This document shows, piece by piece, positions 7,677-15,707 of a DNA stretch of 64,000 nucleotides. Each line of letters opens with the position of its first letter. Position 1 is the stretch's first letter. The notes beneath the pieces were generated by a model that saw only the letters and a program-made list of their open reading frames with translations, did no database searches and was not told the DNA's origin. The position numbers were made by a program, and so were the translations under genes. Source of the stretch: Limnohabitans sp. Hippo3 (GTDB taxonomy: Bacteria > Pseudomonadota > Gammaproteobacteria > Burkholderiales > Burkholderiaceae_C); contig NZ_NESF01000001.1 in the NCBI RefSeq assembly GCF_003063665.1, positions 310,001 through 374,000 on the forward strand. Reading direction: 5' to 3'.

Positions 7677-8638
7677 CTGACTTCAAAGGCCGCCCGCAAA
7701 GCCCGGCCCGCATCGGCATGGGCTTGCAAGGCATCGGGAATGGCGCGGCCCATGGTGATGAAACCGTGGACCACGCCTTTGTAAATCTCCAGATCGACCG
7801 GCACACCCGCCATGCGCAACTTGTCCGAATACTGCACACCCTCGTCCACCAGCGGGTCGCATTCGGCCAGGCCGATCCAGGCGGGGGCCAAACCTGCGTG
7901 GTCGGGCGCGTTCATCGGTGCAAAGCGCCAGTCGTCGCGGTCGGCTTCGTCGATGTAATTGGCAAAAAACCAGTCCACCGTCTGCTTGTCGAGCATGAAG
8001 CCCTCGGCAAAGGTGTGGTGCGAAACGGTGTCCTGCCGTCCAATGCAACCGGGGTAAAACAGCAGTTGCAGGCACAAGGCCAGGCCTGCATCGCGTGCCA
8101 TCAGGGCGCACACAGTGGCCAGGGTGCCGCCTGCACTGTCGCCGCCCACGGCCAATCGTGTGGTGTCCAGGCCCAGCGCCTGGCCCTGCTGGCGCAGCCA
8201 GTTCAGGGCGTCCCAGCTGTCGTGCACGGCCGTTGGAAAGCGGTGCTCGGGTGCCAGCCGGTAGTCCAGCGACACCACGGCGCAGTGGCCCAGGCGCGAG
8301 AGTTGGCGACACAGCACATCGTGGGTGGTCAGGCTGCCCACGCTGAAGCCCCCGCCATGGATGTACAGCAGCACGGGCAAGGCGAGCTGGCTGCGCAGGG
8401 CATACAGCCGGGCGGGCATGGCGTGGCCATCGCGGGCCGGGATCTGGATGTCCTCCACCCGGTCCACCTGCGGCGCGGGCTGCAGGTCGAGCATGGGTCC
8501 GCCGATGTCGTAAAACGCCCGCGCCTGCTCGGGGGTCATGATGGCCATGGGCGGGCGACCTGCGCGTTCCACCCGTTCAATCAGATGGCGTGTGGCGGCG
8601 TTCAGCAAGGCGCGGGGGTTGGTGTGGTGGCTGCTCAT
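7652..8638 (-). CDS. Alpha/beta hydrolase of the hormone-sensitive-lipase family
   Basis: A 328-residue esterase/lipase. The HSL-family oxyanion motif HGGGFSVG, the nucleophile elbow GDSAGG, the late Asp in ECDPLVDEG and the His in VVHGF form the Ser-Asp-His triad. The ATG at 8638 gives MSSHHTNP; an earlier in-frame ATG at 8701 is possible. The final residues RDTRSSRL and the stop are encoded by a palindromic repeat, so the native C-terminus was probably replaced. The substrate is unknown, likely short-chain esters. It is divergent from the iron alcohol dehydrogenase gene. Confidence 0.88.
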   Translation of the reverse strand: MSSHHTNPRALLNAATRHLIERVERAGRPPMAIMTPEQARAFYDIGGPMLDLQPAPQVDRVEDIQIPARDGHAMPARLYALRSQLALPVLLYIHGGGFSVGSLTTHDVLCRQLSRLGHCAVVSLDYRLAPEHRFPTAVHDSWDALNWLRQQGQALGLDTTRLAVGGDSAGGTLATVCALMARDAGLALCLQLLFYPGCIGRQDTVSHHTFAEGFMLDKQTVDWFFANYIDEADRDDWRFAPMNAPDHAGLAPAWIGLAECDPLVDEGVQYSDKLRMAGVPVDLEIYKGVVHGFITMGRAIPDALQAHADAGRALRAAFEVRDTRSSRL

Positions 8639-8824
8639 GGGGCGGATGAAAAAGCTGGTAAAAGACCTGGGTTCGCCCTTCGTCAGGGCACCCTCTTGCA
8701 AACAAGGGTGACAGCTCCGGGGTGGCGAAAACCCATTCCTGCATCAAAATGGTTCCTGATCGTACAACGCCCTGCTCGCCAAAATTGTCACGGGTGAGCA
8801 GGCTCAATTGATTGGAGTTATGGC

Positions 8825-9961
8825 ATGTCTTTCATCAACTACGTCACCCAGATCCAGATCGACTTTGGCGCCGTGAAGCTGCTGCAGTCTGAGTGCGCGC
8901 GCGTGGGCATCCGCAAGCCCCTGATCGTGACCGACGCGGGCGTCAAAGCCGCAGGCGTGCTGCAAAAAGCCCTCGACGCCCTGCCCGACCTGCCTGTGGC
9001 GGTGTTTGACCAGACCCCCTCCAACCCGACCGAGGCGGCGGTTCGCGCCGCGGCGACCCTGTACAAAGCCAACGGCTGCGACGGCCTGATTGCGGTGGGC
9101 GGTGGCTCGGCCATCGACTGCGCCAAGGGCGTGGCGATTGCGGTCAGCCACGAAGGCCCGCTCAAAACCTACGCGACCATCGAAGGCGGCTCGCTCAAGA
9201 TCACCGACCGCGTGGCCCCCATCATCGCCGTGCCCACCACCAGTGGCACCGGCAGCGAGGTGGCACGAGGCGCGATTTTGATCCTGGACGATGGCCGCAA
9301 AGTCGGTTTCCACAGCTGGTTCATCGTACCCAAAGCGGCCATTTGCGACCCCGAACTGACCTTTGGCCTGCCGCCCATCCTGACGGCTGCGACCGGCATG
9401 GACGCGGTGGCGCATTGCATGGAAACCTTCATGGCCGCGCCCTTCAACCCGCCTGCCGACGGCATCGCGCTCGATGGTCTGGCCCGGGGCTGGGCGCACA
9501 TCGAACGCGCCACGGTCAATGGCCAGGACCGCGAAGCCCGCCTGAACATGATGAGCGCCAGCATGCAGGGCGCCATGGCTTTCCAGAAAGGCCTGGGCTG
9601 CGTGCACTCGCTCAGCCACAGCCTGGGCGGCGTCAACCCGCGCCTGCACCACGGCACTTTGAACGCCATGTTTTTGCCAGCCGTGGTGAAGTTCAACGCA
9701 GCGGCTGAAAGCGTGCAAAAAGAAAACCGCCTCAACCGCATGGCCCAGGCCATGGGTCTTCAAAGCGGCTCGGACATCCCCGACGCCATCCGCGACATGT
9801 GCGCCCGCTTGGGGCTCCCCACGGGCTTGGGTGCCATGGGCGTGACCGAAGGCCTGTTCGATGCCGTCATCACCGGGGCCTTGGCCGACCACTGCCACAA
9901 AACCAACCCGCGCATCGCCTCGGCAGACGAATACCGGGACATGTTGCTGACCAGCATGTAA
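8825..9961 (+). CDS. Iron-containing alcohol dehydrogenase
   Basis: A 378-residue type III NAD(P)-dependent dehydrogenase that interconverts an alcohol and an aldehyde or ketone. It shows the nucleotide motif GGGSAIDCAKG, the TTSGTGSEV loop and the metal ligands of the family: Asp/His in GMDAVAHCME, His in HSLSHSLGG and His in LHHGTLNA. A GGAG lies 7 bases before the ATG. It is a single plus-strand gene between minus-strand neighbours, with its own terminator. The substrate cannot be told from the sequence alone. Confidence 0.92.
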   Translation: MSFINYVTQIQIDFGAVKLLQSECARVGIRKPLIVTDAGVKAAGVLQKALDALPDLPVAVFDQTPSNPTEAAVRAAATLYKANGCDGLIAVGGGSAIDCAKGVAIAVSHEGPLKTYATIEGGSLKITDRVAPIIAVPTTSGTGSEVARGAILILDDGRKVGFHSWFIVPKAAICDPELTFGLPPILTAATGMDAVAHCMETFMAAPFNPPADGIALDGLARGWAHIERATVNGQDREARLNMMSASMQGAMAFQKGLGCVHSLSHSLGGVNPRLHHGTLNAMFLPAVVKFNAAAESVQKENRLNRMAQAMGLQSGSDIPDAIRDMCARLGLPTGLGAMGVTEGLFDAVITGALADHCHKTNPRIASADEYRDMLLTSM

Positions 9962-9972
9962 GCTGCGGGAGG

Positions 9973-10368
9973 TCACGCCCGAGGGGATCGGGCGGTCTTT
10001 TTGTCCGCCAATTTCGCTTTGGCTCTTTCCCTCGCCTGCACCTTGACCAAATGGCCACGCAAAGCAGCATCCCAAGCGGATTTGGCCCACTGTTGGGCGT
10101 CATCTGGGACGTCGAACATTTCATCCGGTGCAGCCCAATAAGACAGCGCGACTTCTTTGCCCTTCATGGCGTAGGTGAACGGCGCCAGCCCCTTTGCCTC
10201 GAACTCGGGCCGATTAACCGCATCGGCCTTGAGGTACAGCCGCTGGTCCATCACGATGGCGAACATCAAACCCTCGTGGTAGAGGCCATGGCCGCCAAAC
10301 ATGCGACGGGCCGACACGGGGGCCCAATCTTCCAGCAACTCCTGCACAAAGGGGATGAAGTCACTCAT
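9973..10368 (-). CDS. TfoX/Sxy N-terminal-domain protein
   Basis: A 131-residue protein of the TfoX/Sxy N-terminal-domain family: MSDFIPFVQELLEDWAPVSARRMFGGHGLY and the GLMFAIVMDQRLYLKAD core are typical. Full TfoX proteins regulate competence, but single-domain forms like this are widespread and mostly uncharacterised. A basic Lys/Arg-rich C-terminal tail may bind nucleic acid. The ATG at 10368 lies 14 bases after the trhO stop, so it is probably co-transcribed with trhO. The far-upstream in-frame start would run through trhO and is rejected. Confidence 0.85.
   Translation of the reverse strand: MSDFIPFVQELLEDWAPVSARRMFGGHGLYHEGLMFAIVMDQRLYLKADAVNRPEFEAKGLAPFTYAMKGKEVALSYWAAPDEMFDVPDDAQQWAKSAWDAALRGHLVKVQARERAKAKLADKKTARSPRA
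9976..10002 (+). terminator. Terminator of the iron alcohol dehydrogenase gene
   Basis: CGCCCGA (9976-9982) pairs with TCGGGCG (9988-9994) around a 5-base loop, followed by TCTTTTT. It overlaps the 3' end of the convergent TfoX-like gene. Confidence 0.75.
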
Positions 10369-10382
10369 GTGCGGGGCCGACG

Positions 10383-11336
10383 TCAGGGCGCGTCGTGGCT
10401 GGGCATCTTGGCGCCCACATGCACCTCGCCACGGGCCTCGGCCAGTTCTACCTGACGCTGGCGCTCGGCCAGTTTGGCCTTCTGTTCCGGGGTGCGCTGG
10501 TCGTGGCAATGGTCGCAGCTGACCCCTTTCACGTAGTGCGGCGACAACTTGTCCTGTGCGCTCAAGGGCCAGCGACAGGAGCGGCACAGTTCGTGGCTGC
10601 CCACGCCCAGGCCATGGCCCACGCTCACGCGCTCGTCGAACACAAAGCACTCACCTTCCCAAATGCTCTGCTCTGGCGGGATTTCTTCGAGGTACTTGAG
10701 GATGCCGCCTTCGAGGTGGTAGACCTCGTCAAAACCACGCATTTTCATGAGCGCGGTGGACTTTTCGCAGCGGATACCGCCCGTGCAGAACATCGCCACC
10801 TTGGGCTTTTTGGGCGCATCGGTTTTTAGGTGGTCCTGCGCTTCCAGCCAGGCGGGCAGCTGCACAAAATTCTTGATGTTCGGGTTGACCGCACCCTTGA
10901 AGGTGCCAATCGCCACCTCGTAGTCGTTGCGCGTGTCGATGACCACCACATCCGGGTCGGCCAGCAAGGCGTTCCAATCGGCGGGTTTGACGTACTGGCC
11001 CACCGTCTTGTTCGGGTCCAGCTCGGGCACGCGCAAGGTCACGATTTCTTTTTTGAGCTTGACCTTCATGCGGGTGAACGGCGGCTTGGGGCTCCACGAC
11101 TCTTTGTGCACCAGATCGGCCAGGCGCGGATCGGCCCGCAAAAACGCCAGCACGGCGCGGATGCCTTTTTCCGGGCCGGCAATCGTGCCGTTGATGCCCT
11201 CATGCGCCAAAAGCAAGGTGCCTTTGACCTCGTTGGCCTCGCAACAAGCCTGCAAAGGCGCTTGCAGATCAGCGAAGTCGGGCAAATCGACAAATTTGTA
11301 GAGGGCGGCGGTGAGGAACGGGGTATCGGCTTGCAT
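10383..11336 (-). CDS. trhO: tRNA uridine(34) hydroxylase TrhO (YceA)
   Basis: A 317-residue rhodanese-domain enzyme that makes 5-hydroxyuridine at the tRNA wobble position in an oxygen-dependent way. The N-terminal UPF0176 domain contains [14 protein letters not shown]. The rhodanese domain has [10 protein letters not shown] and the active-site loop [13 protein letters not shown]-terminal zinc-like pair of cysteine motifs, CRSCRW and CDHCHDQR, follows. A GATAAT hexamer ends 7 bases before the ATG and no Shine-Dalgarno is present, suggesting a leaderless transcript. The TfoX-like gene follows closely. Confidence 0.93.
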   Translation of the reverse strand: MQADTPFLTAALYKFVDLPDFADLQAPLQACCEANEVKGTLLLAHEGINGTIAGPEKGIRAVLAFLRADPRLADLVHKESWSPKPPFTRMKVKLKKEIVTLRVPELDPNKTVGQYVKPADWNALLADPDVVVIDTRNDYEVAIGTFKGAVNPNIKNFVQLPAWLEAQDHLKTDAPKKPKVAMFCTGGIRCEKSTALMKMRGFDEVYHLEGGILKYLEEIPPEQSIWEGECFVFDERVSVGHGLGVGSHELCRSCRWPLSAQDKLSPHYVKGVSCDHCHDQRTPEQKAKLAERQRQVELAEARGEVHVGAKMPSHDAP

Positions 11337-11343
11337 AGGGGTG

Positions 11344-11349
11344 ATTATC
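11344..11349 (-). promoter_or_regulatory. -10 box of trhO, leaderless layout
   Basis: The minus strand reads GATAAT, then 7 bases, then ATG (11336). There is no purine-rich Shine-Dalgarno in the 7-base gap (CACCCCT). No good -35 is visible. Confidence 0.5.
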
Positions 11350-11371
11350 CCAGCCCGGCGAGCTGGAAATT

Positions 11372-11400
11372 CGTCACGCCCGACTGGATCGGGTGTCTAT
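11372..11400. repeat. Dispersed palindromic repeat, copy 4
   Basis: A diverged copy with stem CGCCCGA/TCGGGTG, in the gap between trhO and the patatin gene and 13 bases from copy 5. Confidence 0.55.
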
Positions 11401-11413
11401 GCCTTCGGTGTCC

Positions 11414-11441
11414 ATGGATACCCGCGTTCGCGGGCATGACG
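11414..11441. repeat. Dispersed palindromic repeat, copy 5
   Basis: The best-conserved copy: ATGGATA, CCCGCgttcGCGGG, CATGACG. Together with copy 4 it fills much of the 160-base gap between trhO and the patatin gene. Confidence 0.85.
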
Positions 11442-11496
11442 CGTTTGAAACCGGAGGCCATTTCTGGAAATGCTCTCGCGCGTGTGCAACACCCCA

Positions 11497-12582
11497 TCAC
11501 AAAGTCCGAACGTCTGCCACTGCAGGCCTTGCCAGCCATTCCCCGAACTCATCGGCCATCTGCTGCGCAGCGCTGGCTGCCGCCCTCCACACTTTCACCC
11601 GCCCCGCCAGATCCCGGTCGTAGGTCATGAAGTCCTGGCGGTCGGGCAATTTACCGCCCGGCAGGGTTTTGACCCATTCTGGATTGGGGGCCAGGACGAT
11701 GGTGTTGTCCAGAAACGGGGTGACCCCATGTCGCCACTTGAGGGCTTTGTCCAGCCAGCCGGGCACCACGTTTTTCTGGAAATGCGGGTAGAGCACGATG
11801 GAACGATCAGTCCCTGTTGCTGGCGCCGTCCAGTTCAAATGCAGGTGGTAATCGGTGATGCCGCCGTCCCAATACGCGCCAGCAGGGGCACCGGGGATGT
11901 CGTGCACGGCTTTCAGGGCAAACGGTATGGAGCAGCTGGCCTGCAGCGCAGGCATGAAGTTGCCTTCGGTCAGCCCCACAGCGCGGGTGCGAAAGTCTTG
12001 CGCATCAAACGGCAAAGCCGCGCCCTGCCCTGAAAACACCACCCGCTCCAGCCAACCGCCGAGCGCCCGGCGGCTCACGGCGTTGCTGAGGTAGGCCCCG
12101 GCGTAGCCCAGCGGCGTCGCCACGAGGTGCTCGCGGTGCAGCACATGCCGCCCTCGTGAGGTGACGATGTGCAAACGATAGCGCGGATGGCTCAGCGCCT
12201 CGTGGATGCGACCGCCGTAAAAGGCCTGCAGGCTCTGTCCAAAAGCCCCGCTGACCTGCTCGGCGCTCACGCGCTTTTGGCCCGGCAACGGTTCGTAGTG
12301 CTGGTGGATGTAGTCGTGCTCCAAGCGCTCAAACGCCGCCACCGAATTGTTCAGGCAAGCGGTGGCCATGCGCCAGGCACCAATCGAGGCGCCCACCAAG
12401 TCCACGGCTTGCGTGCTCTGGGACAGCCAATCGCCAAAGATGAAGCGGTCCAGAGGCCCGAGGATCAAACCCTTGGGGCCGCCAGCGGCACCCGGGATGA
12501 CGCCAATGTGCTCAGGGCGCAGGCCGTGTTCGCGGATATGGGCCAAGGCTTTGGGGCCTGCGTGGATGTGGAGCGCTTGCAT
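11497..12582 (-). CDS. Patatin-like phospholipase
   Basis: A 361-residue protein with a patatin-type Ser-Asp dyad. The glycine-rich oxyanion stretch is GAAGGPKGL (about residues 25-33), the nucleophile elbow is GASIGAWR, and the catalytic Asp is in YWDGGITDYH. It probably hydrolyses acyl esters of lipids. The ATG at 12582 gives MQALHIHAG; upstream in-frame codons are a translation of a palindromic repeat and are rejected. A TACACT hexamer 8 bases before the ATG may be a leaderless -10. There is no signal peptide, so it is likely cytoplasmic. Confidence 0.88.
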   Translation of the reverse strand: MQALHIHAGPKALAHIREHGLRPEHIGVIPGAAGGPKGLILGPLDRFIFGDWLSQSTQAVDLVGASIGAWRMATACLNNSVAAFERLEHDYIHQHYEPLPGQKRVSAEQVSGAFGQSLQAFYGGRIHEALSHPRYRLHIVTSRGRHVLHREHLVATPLGYAGAYLSNAVSRRALGGWLERVVFSGQGAALPFDAQDFRTRAVGLTEGNFMPALQASCSIPFALKAVHDIPGAPAGAYWDGGITDYHLHLNWTAPATGTDRSIVLYPHFQKNVVPGWLDKALKWRHGVTPFLDNTIVLAPNPEWVKTLPGGKLPDRQDFMTYDRDLAGRVKVWRAAASAAQQMADEFGEWLARPAVADVRTL

Positions 12583-12640
12583 GGGGACCGAGTGTAGAGG
12601 GGCAGATGGACGAGGCTGAAGACACGCTGGTCTTACGCGA

Positions 12641-12667
12641 ATGAATACCCGCATGCGCGGGCATGAC
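12641..12667. repeat. Dispersed palindromic repeat, copy 6
   Basis: This copy has core CCCGCatgcGCGGG and is nearly identical to copy 2. It lies in the gap between the tex stop and the patatin gene start. Confidence 0.8.
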
Positions 12668-12674
12668 ATACGCC

Positions 12675-15056
12675 TTATTTCTTCAAACCCTGCAACTTTG
12701 CAAACGCGCTGGCCATGGCCGAACCCGACCCGGCTGCGGGGGGCGAGGTGTAACCACCGCCGCCGCGCTGGCGGTTGTCCCGCCCTGCGCCTTCAAAACG
12801 GTTGTCTCTCGGACCATCGCGTCTGGCGGGCGCGGCGTCCAGCTTCATGGTCAGGCTGATGCGTTTGCGGGCCACATCGACTTCGAGCACCTTCACTTTG
12901 ACGATGTCACCCGTCTTGACCACTTCGCGGGCGTCGGTCACGAACTTGTTGGCCAGCTGGCTGACGTGAACCAGGCCGTCCTGGTGCACACCGAGGTCGA
13001 CAAACGCGCCAAACTGGGCCACGTTGCTCACGGTGCCCTCCAGGATCATGCCCTCTTTCAGGTCCTTGATGTCTTCCACGCCGTCGGCCAGGCGGGCCAC
13101 CTTGAAGTCGGGGCGCGGGTCGCGGCCAGGCTTTTCCAGCTCGCCCAGAATGTCCTTGATGGTGATCGCGCCAAACTGCTCGCTGGCAAACAGCTCGGGC
13201 TTGAGGGTCTTGAGCACATCGCTGCGGCCCATGATCTCTTGAATGGGCTTGCCGGTCTTGACGATGATCTGCTCGACCACCGGGTAGGTTTCGGGGTGCA
13301 CGCCCGTCATGTCGAGTGGGTTGTCTCCGCCACGGATGCGCAAGAAGCCCGCGCTTTGCTCAAAGGTCTTGGCCCCCAGGCCGGTCACCTTGAGCAGATC
13401 TTGACGCGACTTGAACACGCCATTGGCATCGCGCCAGCGCACCACCGACTTGGCCACGCTGGCCGACAAACCCGACACGCGGGTGAGCAAGGGAACGCTG
13501 GCCGTGTTCAGGTCCACACCCACCGAGTTCACACAGTCTTCGACCACGGCGTCCAGCGTTTTGGCCAGCTCGCTCTGGTTCACGTCGTGCTGGTATTGGC
13601 CCACGCCAATCGCTTTGGGGTCGATCTTGACCAGCTCCGACAGCGGGTCTTGCAGGCGGCGGGCGATCGAGGCCGCGCCGCGCAGGCTCACGTCCACATC
13701 GGGCATTTCCTGGCTGGCGAATTCGCTGGCCGAATACACCGAAGCGCCCGCCTCGCTGACCACCACTTTTTGAATCTCAGGGCCCTCGCGCAGTTTGGCC
13801 AGTTGCTTGATCAGGTCCCCCGCCAGTTTGTCGGTTTCGCGGCTGGCGGTGCCGTTGCCAATCGCAATCAGGTTGACGTTGTGCTTTTCGCACAGCTTGG
13901 CCAGGGTGAACAGCGAGCCTTCCCAGTCCTTGCGCGGCTCGTGGGGGTACACCGTGGAGGTGTCGACGAGTTTGCCGGTGGCGTCCACCACGGCCACCTT
14001 CACGCCCGTGCGGATGCCTGGGTCCAGCCCCATGACCACGCGGGGTCCTGCGGGGGCGGCCAGCAGCAAATCGCGCAGGTTGTCACTGAAGACCTTGATG
14101 GCGACCTTTTCGGCCTCTTCGCGCAGGCGGGCAAACAGGTCGCGCTCCGTGGACAGGCTCAGCTTCACGCGCCAGGTCCAGGCCACGCATTTGCGGATCA
14201 GGTCGTCCGAGGGGCGGCCTGCATGGCTCCAGCCCAGGTGCATGGCGATCTTGCCTTCGGCGATGCTGGGTTTGCCCGGTTCTGGCTTGGAACTGAAACT
14301 CGCCTCCGGCTCGGGCAGCACCAGTTTGGCATCCAGCATTTCCAGCGCCCGGCCCCGAAACACGGCCAACGCCCGGTGGCTGGGCACCCGGCCAATCGGC
14401 TCGTCGTAGTCAAAGTAATCGCGGAACTTGGCCACGTCGGCGTTGTTTTCGTCCTTGCCCTCGGCCAGCTTGCTTTTGAACAGGCCCTCGTTCCACAGCC
14501 ATTCGCGCAGGGCTTGCACCAGCGAAGCGTCTTCGGCCCAGCGCTCACTCAGCAAATCACGCACACCATCGAGCACGGCAGCGGTGGTGGTGAAGTCGGC
14601 CCCTTCAATCTTGCCTGCAGGCAGCACAAAGGCAGCGGCCTCGGCATGCGGGTCGAGCGAGGGGTCTGCAAACAGCTTGTCGGCCAGCGGCTCCAGCCCG
14701 GCTTCGCGGGCAATCATGCCTTTGGTGCGGCGCTTGGGCTTGAAGGGCAAATACAGATCTTCCAGCTCCTGTTTGGTGGGTGCCGCGTCGATGGCGGCCA
14801 ACAAGTCGGGCGTCATCTTGCCCTGCTCGGTGATGCTCTTGATCACGGCGGCGCGGCGGTCCTCCAGCTCGCGCAAATAACCCAGGCGTGCTTCGAGTTC
14901 GCGCAGCTGGATGTCGTCCAGGCCACCGGTCACCTCTTTGCGGTAACGGGCGATGAACGGGACGGTAGCACCGCCATCAAGCAATTCCACAGCGGTCTTG
15001 ACCTGGTCAGGGCGGATACGGATTTCTGCGGCCAGTTGGGCCAGGATTTTTTGCAT
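12675..15056 (-). CDS. tex: Tex family RNA-binding transcription accessory protein
   Basis: A 793-residue Tex protein, a bacterial Spt6-related factor that binds RNA and nucleic acid during transcription. The N-terminal helical region includes VPFIARYRKEVTGGLDD. The YqgF-like domain holds VVMGLDPGIRTG, helix-hairpin-helix segments include LTRVSGLSASVAKSVV, and a C-terminal S1 domain (about residues 650-725) carries GTVSNVAQFGAFVDLG. A Gly/Arg-rich tail follows. Length matches the family. It is a single gene pointing towards the patatin gene. Confidence 0.96.
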   Translation of the reverse strand: MQKILAQLAAEIRIRPDQVKTAVELLDGGATVPFIARYRKEVTGGLDDIQLRELEARLGYLRELEDRRAAVIKSITEQGKMTPDLLAAIDAAPTKQELEDLYLPFKPKRRTKGMIAREAGLEPLADKLFADPSLDPHAEAAAFVLPAGKIEGADFTTTAAVLDGVRDLLSERWAEDASLVQALREWLWNEGLFKSKLAEGKDENNADVAKFRDYFDYDEPIGRVPSHRALAVFRGRALEMLDAKLVLPEPEASFSSKPEPGKPSIAEGKIAMHLGWSHAGRPSDDLIRKCVAWTWRVKLSLSTERDLFARLREEAEKVAIKVFSDNLRDLLLAAPAGPRVVMGLDPGIRTGVKVAVVDATGKLVDTSTVYPHEPRKDWEGSLFTLAKLCEKHNVNLIAIGNGTASRETDKLAGDLIKQLAKLREGPEIQKVVVSEAGASVYSASEFASQEMPDVDVSLRGAASIARRLQDPLSELVKIDPKAIGVGQYQHDVNQSELAKTLDAVVEDCVNSVGVDLNTASVPLLTRVSGLSASVAKSVVRWRDANGVFKSRQDLLKVTGLGAKTFEQSAGFLRIRGGDNPLDMTGVHPETYPVVEQIIVKTGKPIQEIMGRSDVLKTLKPELFASEQFGAITIKDILGELEKPGRDPRPDFKVARLADGVEDIKDLKEGMILEGTVSNVAQFGAFVDLGVHQDGLVHVSQLANKFVTDAREVVKTGDIVKVKVLEVDVARKRISLTMKLDAAPARRDGPRDNRFEGAGRDNRQRGGGGYTSPPAAGSGSAMASAFAKLQGLKK

Positions 15057-15128
15057 GTCTCAGGTCACATCCAGAGGGGAAAGCGGGCAAGTTTGCCACA
15101 AGCCATCTGAGCCGCCGCCACACCACCG

Positions 15129-15154
15129 CTCAAACTGTCAAATCACAGTTTGAG
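15129..15154. promoter_or_regulatory. Perfect 10-bp inverted repeat upstream of tex and the lipoprotein gene
   Basis: CTCAAACTGT (15129-15138) and ACAGTTTGAG (15145-15154) are perfectly complementary around a 6-base loop, with no T-run after it. A further AAACTGT half-site lies at 15222-15228. The surrounding 213-base gap between the divergent genes is strongly AT-rich (possible -10 CATAAT at 15187). Operator is the more likely role, since both flanking genes point away. Confidence 0.45.
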
Positions 15155-15269
15155 TGTTAAATAATCTTAAAAACAAAAAATAATCCCATAATTTCACAAA
15201 TTTATAGACATCAAACCATCAAAACTGTAAACTGAGGTCAAATCAACAAAACAGTCAATTGAGAGAGTG

Positions 15270-15665
15270 ATGATGAATTTGACAAATCAACATAGCATCG
15301 GCACCGCCAAGCGGCTGGCCATGGTGGTGATGGTCTGTTTGTCCATGGTCTTTCTGACGGGTTGCCAAACCATGGGAGGCGGCGCGATCCCCAACGTTGA
15401 ATACGAAAAATTCACCCCCAAACCCACGGACAAGCGGATCATGAAAGAGGTCAACCTGCGCTGGGAAGTGCGTGACGATGTGGCCCAGTACTGCGCCAAG
15501 TCGATTGGCATGGGGCGGGAACAGGCTTACATCACTCCACCTGTGGCGTGCGCGGTTTGGCACGTGCAGCGCCAGGAATGCGTGATCGTGACGGGCAGGG
15601 AAACTTCCCATGTGGCTTTGGGCCACGAAGTTCGCCACTGTTTTGAAGGCCACTTCCACAAGTAA
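15270..15665 (+). CDS. Small lipoprotein with an HEXXH motif
   Basis: A 131-residue lipoprotein. The signal peptide (residues ~1-30, hydrophobic core MVVMVCLSMVFL) ends in the lipobox LTGC, so the protein is probably lipid-anchored. The C-terminal end has ALGHEVRHCFEGHFHK, which contains HEVRH, a match to the zinc-protease HEXXH pattern, plus three further His/Glu residues nearby. I do not recognise the family. The start is uncertain: GTG 15267, ATG 15270 and ATG 15273 are adjacent in frame, and GAGAG lies just upstream. The gene stands alone between divergent tex and convergent SDR genes. Confidence 0.75.
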   Translation: MMNLTNQHSIGTAKRLAMVVMVCLSMVFLTGCQTMGGGAIPNVEYEKFTPKPTDKRIMKEVNLRWEVRDDVAQYCAKSIGMGREQAYITPPVACAVWHVQRQECVIVTGRETSHVALGHEVRHCFEGHFHK

Positions 15666-15667
15666 AC

Positions 15668-15688
15668 CCCAGCGCCCATGGCGCTGGG
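15668..15688. terminator. GC-rich hairpin between convergent genes
   Basis: A 9-bp perfect stem CCCAGCGCC/GGCGCTGGG with loop CAT sits just after the lipoprotein stop. It has no clear T-run on either strand, so its role as a terminator is tentative. Confidence 0.45.
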
Positions 15689-15707
15689 CTCACGGAGCCG
15701 ATCAGCC

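Noticed and set aside
10383-10650. Upstream extension of the TfoX-like protein to 10650
   Set aside because: That part overlaps trhO in another frame; the MSDFIPFVQ start at 10368 matches the family.
3793-12667. Repeats considered as a CRISPR array
   Set aside because: Copies are kilobases apart, in both coding and non-coding DNA, without regular spacers or cas genes.
12663-15110. Long plus-strand open frame (815 codons) opposite tex
   Set aside because: Mirror frame of a certain gene in high-GC DNA; His/Gly/Arg-rich translation with no motif.
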